Shown: positions 7,601 to 8,589 of the stretch, one piece after another | How the letters are laid out: each line of letters begins with the position of its first letter | How positions within the stretch are numbered: the stretch's first letter is position 1 | Source of the DNA: JALHNF01 sp039809305 | GTDB taxonomy: Bacteria; Patescibacteriota; Minisyncoccia; Phycocordibacterales; UBA5272 | DNA: 8,589 bases | NCBI GenBank assembly: GCA_039809305.1 | Contig: JBDHUT010000023.1 | Location: 1 to 8,589, forward strand | Direction: 5' to 3' | Made by a program: the position numbers and the translations under genes | The notes under the pieces: model-generated | Told to the model about the DNA's origin: nothing | Seen by the model: the letters and a program-made list of their open reading frames with translations, nothing else | The model's database searches: none

Positions 7601-7901
7601 GAGAAATAATATGACTACAGAAAGCGTGAAAGGTAAAAATGCCGACACGGTACGCATCAGTACCGATGAGTTGAAACAAACGCTCTCGCATATTGAGTGC
7701 CGCATTTTCGGTAAACGTGAGGCATAAAATATTTTGAGGACCAACATTTCCCTCTCGTAAGATATTTGCCACCCGAAGAGATAAAATTTCTGTCTTACCC
7801 GAGCCAGGCCCTGCCACAACAAGTACCGGACCTTCTATGGTATCAACCGCTCTCTTTTGAGCTTCATTTAGCTTCTTATATCGCTCCTCAAAGGTTTTCA
7901 C
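4677..7901 (-). CDS. UvrD/Rep-family DNA helicase fused to C-terminal PD-(D/E)XK nuclease (AddA-like)
   Basis: This 1074-residue protein is an ATP-dependent 3'-5' superfamily 1 helicase with a built-in nuclease, expected to act in DNA end processing and recombinational repair. Helicase motifs in order: Q motif LNEAQKRAV at 11-19; Walker A AGPGSGKTE at 30-38; Ia CLTFTENAA at 60-68; II LVDEFQDTN at 319-327; III VVGDDDQAIYKFQGA at 351-365; IV LDKNYRST at 386-393; V HTAHSAKGLEFGRVY at 677-691; VI LLYVAITRAKHTL at 733-745. The C-terminal nuclease has GSAIHKAIEE with H852, GKLDFL with D942, RDFKTGK with D955 and K957, and Q983/Y987 in KIQLIFY. No cysteine follows residue 511, so this nuclease has no Fe-S cluster, as in AddA. 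The start is GTG at 7901; the Q motif begins 10 residues later and the next Met is residue 71, past Walker A. An extended -10 lies 6 nt upstream. It is the first gene of the helicase-nuclease-slipin operon. Confidence 0.95.
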   Translation of the reverse strand: MKTFEERYKKLNEAQKRAVDTIEGPVLVVAGPGSGKTEILSLRVANILREGNVGPQNILCLTFTENAALNMRERLFQLIGTDAYRVGIFTFHAFCSHIISRFPEYFYNAATFRNIPDVVRAEILESLFSALPHKHPLASFHPETGYVYLYDVKERIKHIKNGGYTPEEFRIALEAVLADYDAVQDILSLWPENMRAKASIEDVTCVKKKLQTLSENVTARALLATLTPALEKALDENKTASLTKWQNTYTVKVEEKRIPKDYAKVDIMRAMADMYESYIKALHARGYYDYDDMIIDVSHALKMHDVLRAEIEEQYQYVLVDEFQDTNEAQMSVVRAITQNPVYEGRANVCVVGDDDQAIYKFQGAEISHMMHFRDVLYKDVQTIVLDKNYRSTKDVLALARTVVTQGVIRLENKYADITKVLSSENKELPEGKVNVLPFLSDLEEYNFVAQGIRNALDEGERAEEIVIIAREHKQLQAILPFLDHQNIPYTYTKKANVFDEPHIQELIVVCEYVSSGLSYEGSRNDLLPYILSFSFWGISRVSLFIIAEVVKKEHVSWGKALLTSTDERLKKAFEILTTLTMEGQTTPLEHVLEKFMKESGFKEFYFNETIRKERSYEYVHFLASLKTFIDALREHKEGEVLTVKDVASFVEMHKAHKIPLISTSLYTKSEHAISLHTAHSAKGLEFGRVYIINAHEESWARPAKQKNKIALPLVLSALLTPAGDEEDDFIRLLYVAITRAKHTLFITSHKPQVRYLGTHSVPKENEEEKESINEEEVIALHEQVLSLVKAPFTQDEEIVFKRLVENYQMPVTHLTNFLNVADGGPELFLERNLLRFPEPLNPSGAYGSAIHKAIEEIITYPRFYGGEKPSLEHIVGIFDRTLSRARLPKDDDIRQRQRGHELLAQYYKNRSAFFTHKDQVEVDMKNEGVVLEGAHLTGKLDFLRIENKKLEIRDFKTGKAFNSWDRAKSDHEKIKLHNQKIQLIFYKILLENSNRFKEFPISALTLEYVEGDENRNIIELSLEPEIQDVERVKKLIGIVYKKIITLNFPAIESYSKDYKGILAFEEDLLSGKI

Positions 7902-7907
7902 TATTCT

Positions 7908-7916
7908 ATTTTAGCA
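7908..7916 (-). promoter_or_regulatory. Extended -10 promoter of the helicase operon
   Basis: The minus strand reads TGC-TAAAAT (7916-7908), then AGAATA, then the GTG start at 7901. TGn plus TAAAAT is a good extended -10. The 6-nt gap places the transcription start at the GTG, so the mRNA would be leaderless; no Shine-Dalgarno is present. A TTGAAA lies 20 nt upstream of the hexamer, too far for a standard -35, but extended -10 promoters depend less on it. Confidence 0.55.
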
Positions 7917-7985
7917 CGCTCTCTAGTCTATGATTTCAAGCACAAAAAGCCTGCATCCCAATCCCTCTTGCTTGGATTTAATACT

Positions 7986-7999
7986 GTTAGATCCCTAAC
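7986..7999. other. Short inverted repeat in the helicase-upstream spacer
   Basis: GTTAG-ATCC-CTAAC forms a 5-bp hairpin with a 4-nt loop. The spacer 7902-8033 otherwise holds only the helicase promoter region and AT-rich sequence, and I see no coding signal in it. The repeat could be an operator or chance. Confidence 0.25.
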
Positions 8000-8033
8000 G
8001 TTTTACATCACCTATTAATTATCAAACAATAAT

Positions 8034-8064
8034 ATAACCCGGTCACTCCTTATGACCGGGTTAT
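8034..8064 (-). terminator. Strong hairpin terminator behind the cysteine-rich gene
   Basis: A 12-bp perfect stem, ATAACCCGGTCA (8034-8045) with TGACCGGGTTAT (8053-8064), has a 7-nt loop. On the minus strand it starts 22 nt after the stop codon at 8087 and is followed by a T-rich stretch (ATTATTGTTT). No plus-strand gene ends nearby, so it should end the minus-strand transcript and shield the helicase promoter from read-through. The minus-strand loop reads TAAGGAG, a perfect Shine-Dalgarno-like word. Confidence 0.75.
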
Positions 8065-8086
8065 TGTGAGCCAACCAATGCAATAC

Positions 8087-8290
8087 TCAAGAATCAGCGA
8101 CCGTGGCAAGCAGAGCCCTGAAAGCACCTTGTTCTTCCGGCGTCCTTCCTTGGACCGGAATAAACCTTGCGTTATCTTGAGTATTTACACACCCATAACA
8201 TCCAACTGCGAACACAGGACACGCAGACTCGCGCGCCAACGCGAGGCAGCCACTGTCTCGATGAGTATGCGCACACGTAACCATTTCCAT
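8087..8290 (-). CDS. Small cysteine-rich protein of unknown function (attenuator-controlled)
   Basis: The 67-residue product is not one I recognise. Its N-terminal half is packed with possible metal ligands: C6, H8, H10, C15, C24, C31 and C34 (VTCAHTHRDSGC, SACPVFAVGCYGC), so a zinc- or Fe-S-binding fold is plausible. The C-terminal part (TPEEQGAFRALLATVADS) looks like an amphipathic helix. There is no signal peptide or membrane segment, so it is probably cytoplasmic. The ATG at 8290 is fixed by AAGGAG 6 nt upstream, the best Shine-Dalgarno in the window; the Met at residue 3 would be spaced too far away. Third codon positions are GC-richer than in the helicase operon. The gene sits between an attenuator-like leader with terminator (8320-8454) and a strong terminator, so the transcript would carry only the leader ORF and this cistron. 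A larger frame on the opposite strand (8066-8362) runs into both hairpins and is less likely. Confidence 0.72.
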   Translation of the reverse strand: MEMVTCAHTHRDSGCLALARESACPVFAVGCYGCVNTQDNARFIPVQGRTPEEQGAFRALLATVADS

Positions 8291-8296
8291 ACCATT

Positions 8297-8302
8297 CTCC
8301 TT
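8297..8302 (-). promoter_or_regulatory. Shine-Dalgarno of the cysteine-rich gene
   Basis: AAGGAG on the minus strand lies 6 nt before the ATG at 8290. It decides the start over the nearby out-of-frame ATG (8296-8294) and the in-frame ATG at 8284. It is also the clearest Shine-Dalgarno among the gene starts in the window. Confidence 0.8.
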
Positions 8303-8319
8303 ACCGTTGTTGAAACATC

Positions 8320-8363
8320 CTCAAAACAAAAACCTCCGCTTGTGGCGAAGGCTTTGTTTTGAG
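8320..8363 (-). terminator. Attenuator terminator hairpin (B:C stem)
   Basis: On the minus strand CTCAAAACAAA pairs with TTTGTTTTGAG (11 bp), then a G-U wobble with one bulged U, CCT/AGG, a U-G wobble and CGC/GCG close on a CACAA loop. The GC-rich part is followed by TTTTTGTTTT. Read on the plus strand, the two wobbles become A-C and C-A mismatches, so the structure is selected, if at all, as minus-strand RNA. It would stop transcripts coming from the leader promoter and also those reading out of the AI-2E transporter gene. Confidence 0.78.
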
Positions 8364-8413
8364 AGCTTGAGATTTTTTACACCTCACGCACAAAAGCCTT
8401 CGCTGGATCGAAG
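8320..8413 (-). promoter_or_regulatory. Candidate aromatic-amino-acid transcription attenuator with three competing hairpins
   Basis: Four segments in minus-strand RNA order can pair in exclusive ways. P (CUUCG, 8413-8409) pairs with CGAAG in segment A (8402-8398). A (GCGAAGGCUUU, 8403-8393) pairs perfectly over 11 bp with B (AAAGCCUUCGC, 8355-8345). B pairs with C (GCGGAGG, 8339-8333) as the core of the terminator. P:A is therefore compatible with termination, while A:B blocks the terminator. P overlaps the last aromatic codon of the leader ORF and A lies just before its stop. A ribosome stalled on the aromatic codons would cover P and free A to form the antiterminator. A ribosome reaching the stop would cover A and let the terminator form. 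This is trpL/pheL logic; the function is inferred and only the complementarities are observed. Confidence 0.7.
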
Positions 8414-8454
8414 TAAAAATAGAAGAAGAACCAACTATTTAGGCTTTGTAGCAT
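8377..8454 (-). CDS. Aromatic-rich leader peptide (attenuator uORF)
   Basis: This is a 25-codon frame with ATG at 8454 and TAA at 8379-8377. It begins M-L-Q-S-L-N-S and then has eight aromatic codons in a row, W-F-F-F-Y-F-Y-F (8433-8410), followed by DPAKAFVREV. The run resembles the known Phe leader peptides PheL and PheM of E. coli (PheM contains FFFYF). The peptide itself probably has no job; ribosome stalling at Phe/Tyr/Trp codons would sense charged tRNA. It has no Shine-Dalgarno, but its ATG lies exactly 6 nt after a TTTACT box, so it would be translated leaderless. Its codons overlap the P and A hairpin segments, and its stop lies 13 nt before the terminator stem. The nearby ATG at 8458 gives only a 7-codon frame and lies just 2 nt from the -10, so it is a poorer start. 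Confidence 0.7.
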   Translation of the reverse strand: MLQSLNSWFFFYFYFDPAKAFVREV

Positions 8455-8460
8455 GCATCT

Positions 8461-8489
8461 AGTAAAGCAGATAAAGGAACACGTTGCAA
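8461..8489 (-). promoter_or_regulatory. Promoter of the leader peptide / cysteine-rich gene
   Basis: On the minus strand, TTGCAA (8489-8484) is separated by exactly 17 nt from TTTACT (8466-8461), and TGC directly before the hexamer makes an extended -10. It begins 1 nt after the AI-2E transporter stop codon. The predicted start of transcription falls on or beside the leader ATG at 8454, 6 nt after the -10. Confidence 0.65.
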
Positions 8490-8490
8490 G

Positions 8491-8589
8491 CTACACATTC
8501 AGCTTTTCTTCTAATACAATTTCTTGATATAGCGATGTAAGAGTCAGGGCGATGGTTGCAATAAGTGGACCGACAATAAAGCCAACTGC
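8491..8589 (-). CDS. AI-2E family transporter (PerM/YdiK-like), C-terminal end only
   Basis: A minus-strand frame is open from the window edge to a TAG at 8493-8491, giving 32 residues that start AVGFIVGPLIATIALTLTSL and end YQEIVLEEKLNV. This is the typical end of AI-2E-family (PerM/YdiK) membrane proteins: a last hydrophobic segment with G-x-x-x-GP, then L-x-x-L-Y and a short charged tail. The family has about eight transmembrane helices; members have been linked to AI-2 export or Na+/H+ antiport, and the substrate here is unknown. The start lies outside the window. Downstream on the same strand are the leader promoter and the terminator at 8320-8363, which would also end this gene's transcript. 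Confidence 0.68.
   Translation of the reverse strand, partial: AVGFIVGPLIATIALTLTSLYQEIVLEEKLNV

Noticed and set aside
8066..8362. 98-codon plus-strand frame opposite the cysteine-rich gene
   Set aside because: It starts just past one hairpin and ends inside another, its product has no recognisable pattern, and the opposite strand has an ideal Shine-Dalgarno, a conserved-looking Cys set and matching terminator.
8435..8458. Alternative 7-codon leader starting at the ATG at 8458
   Set aside because: It is only 2 nt from the -10 box, has no residue bias, and is out of frame with the aromatic run. The ATG at 8454 has the same 6-nt spacing as the other gene starts.
8320..8490. T-box or metabolite riboswitch upstream of the cysteine-rich gene
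   Set aside because: No T-box core or specifier-loop motif is recognisable. The aromatic-codon ORF and the pairing order explain the structure better as translation-coupled attenuation.

Overview
The window looks like a chromosomal segment of a Patescibacteria (CPR, Parcubacteria-like) bacterium. This is inferred from the type of surface protein at the left end, the AT-rich and tightly packed genes, and the repair gene set with a lineage-modified family 4 uracil-DNA glycosylase. No marker here fixes the taxon.

Layout. Positions 2-700 (+) hold the 3' end of a GC-richer surface protein gene, closed by a strong intrinsic terminator at 730-768. A tRNA-Thr(GGT) lies on the minus strand at 777-849. 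Upstream of it on the same strand are a family 4 uracil-DNA glycosylase lacking all four usual Fe-S cysteines (901-1506) and tlyA (1496-2218), which overlap by 11 bp. tlyA and a membrane-anchored DUF4105/Lnb-like protein (2241-3056, +) diverge from a 12-bp palindrome that gives each strand a TATACT box exactly 6 nt before its ATG. The DUF4105 gene then meets a minus-strand operon end to end, with overlapping stop codons. Read from right to left, that operon is a 1074-residue UvrD-type helicase with a C-terminal PD-(D/E)XK nuclease (4677-7901), a stand-alone PD-(D/E)XK nuclease with an Fe-S-type cysteine set (3829-4668), and a slipin/stomatin-like membrane protein (3053-3823).

The right end (8034-8589) is the most unusual part. 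Everything there is on the minus strand: the last 32 codons of an AI-2E-family transporter (8491-8589), a promoter starting directly after its stop codon, a 25-codon leader ORF with eight consecutive aromatic codons (W-F-F-F-Y-F-Y-F, 8377-8454), three mutually exclusive RNA hairpins ending in a U-rich terminator (8320-8413), a Shine-Dalgarno sequence, a 67-residue cysteine-rich small protein (8087-8290), and a 12-bp-stem terminator (8034-8064). This has the full logic of a translation-coupled attenuator of the trpL/pheL type, but it sits in front of a protein I do not recognise rather than an aromatic biosynthesis gene.

A recurring feature is that the likely transcription-unit starts (tlyA, the DUF4105 gene, the helicase and the leader peptide) have a -10-like box exactly 6 nt before the start codon and no Shine-Dalgarno. 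This suggests leaderless mRNAs. The internal cysteine-rich cistron, by contrast, has a good Shine-Dalgarno.
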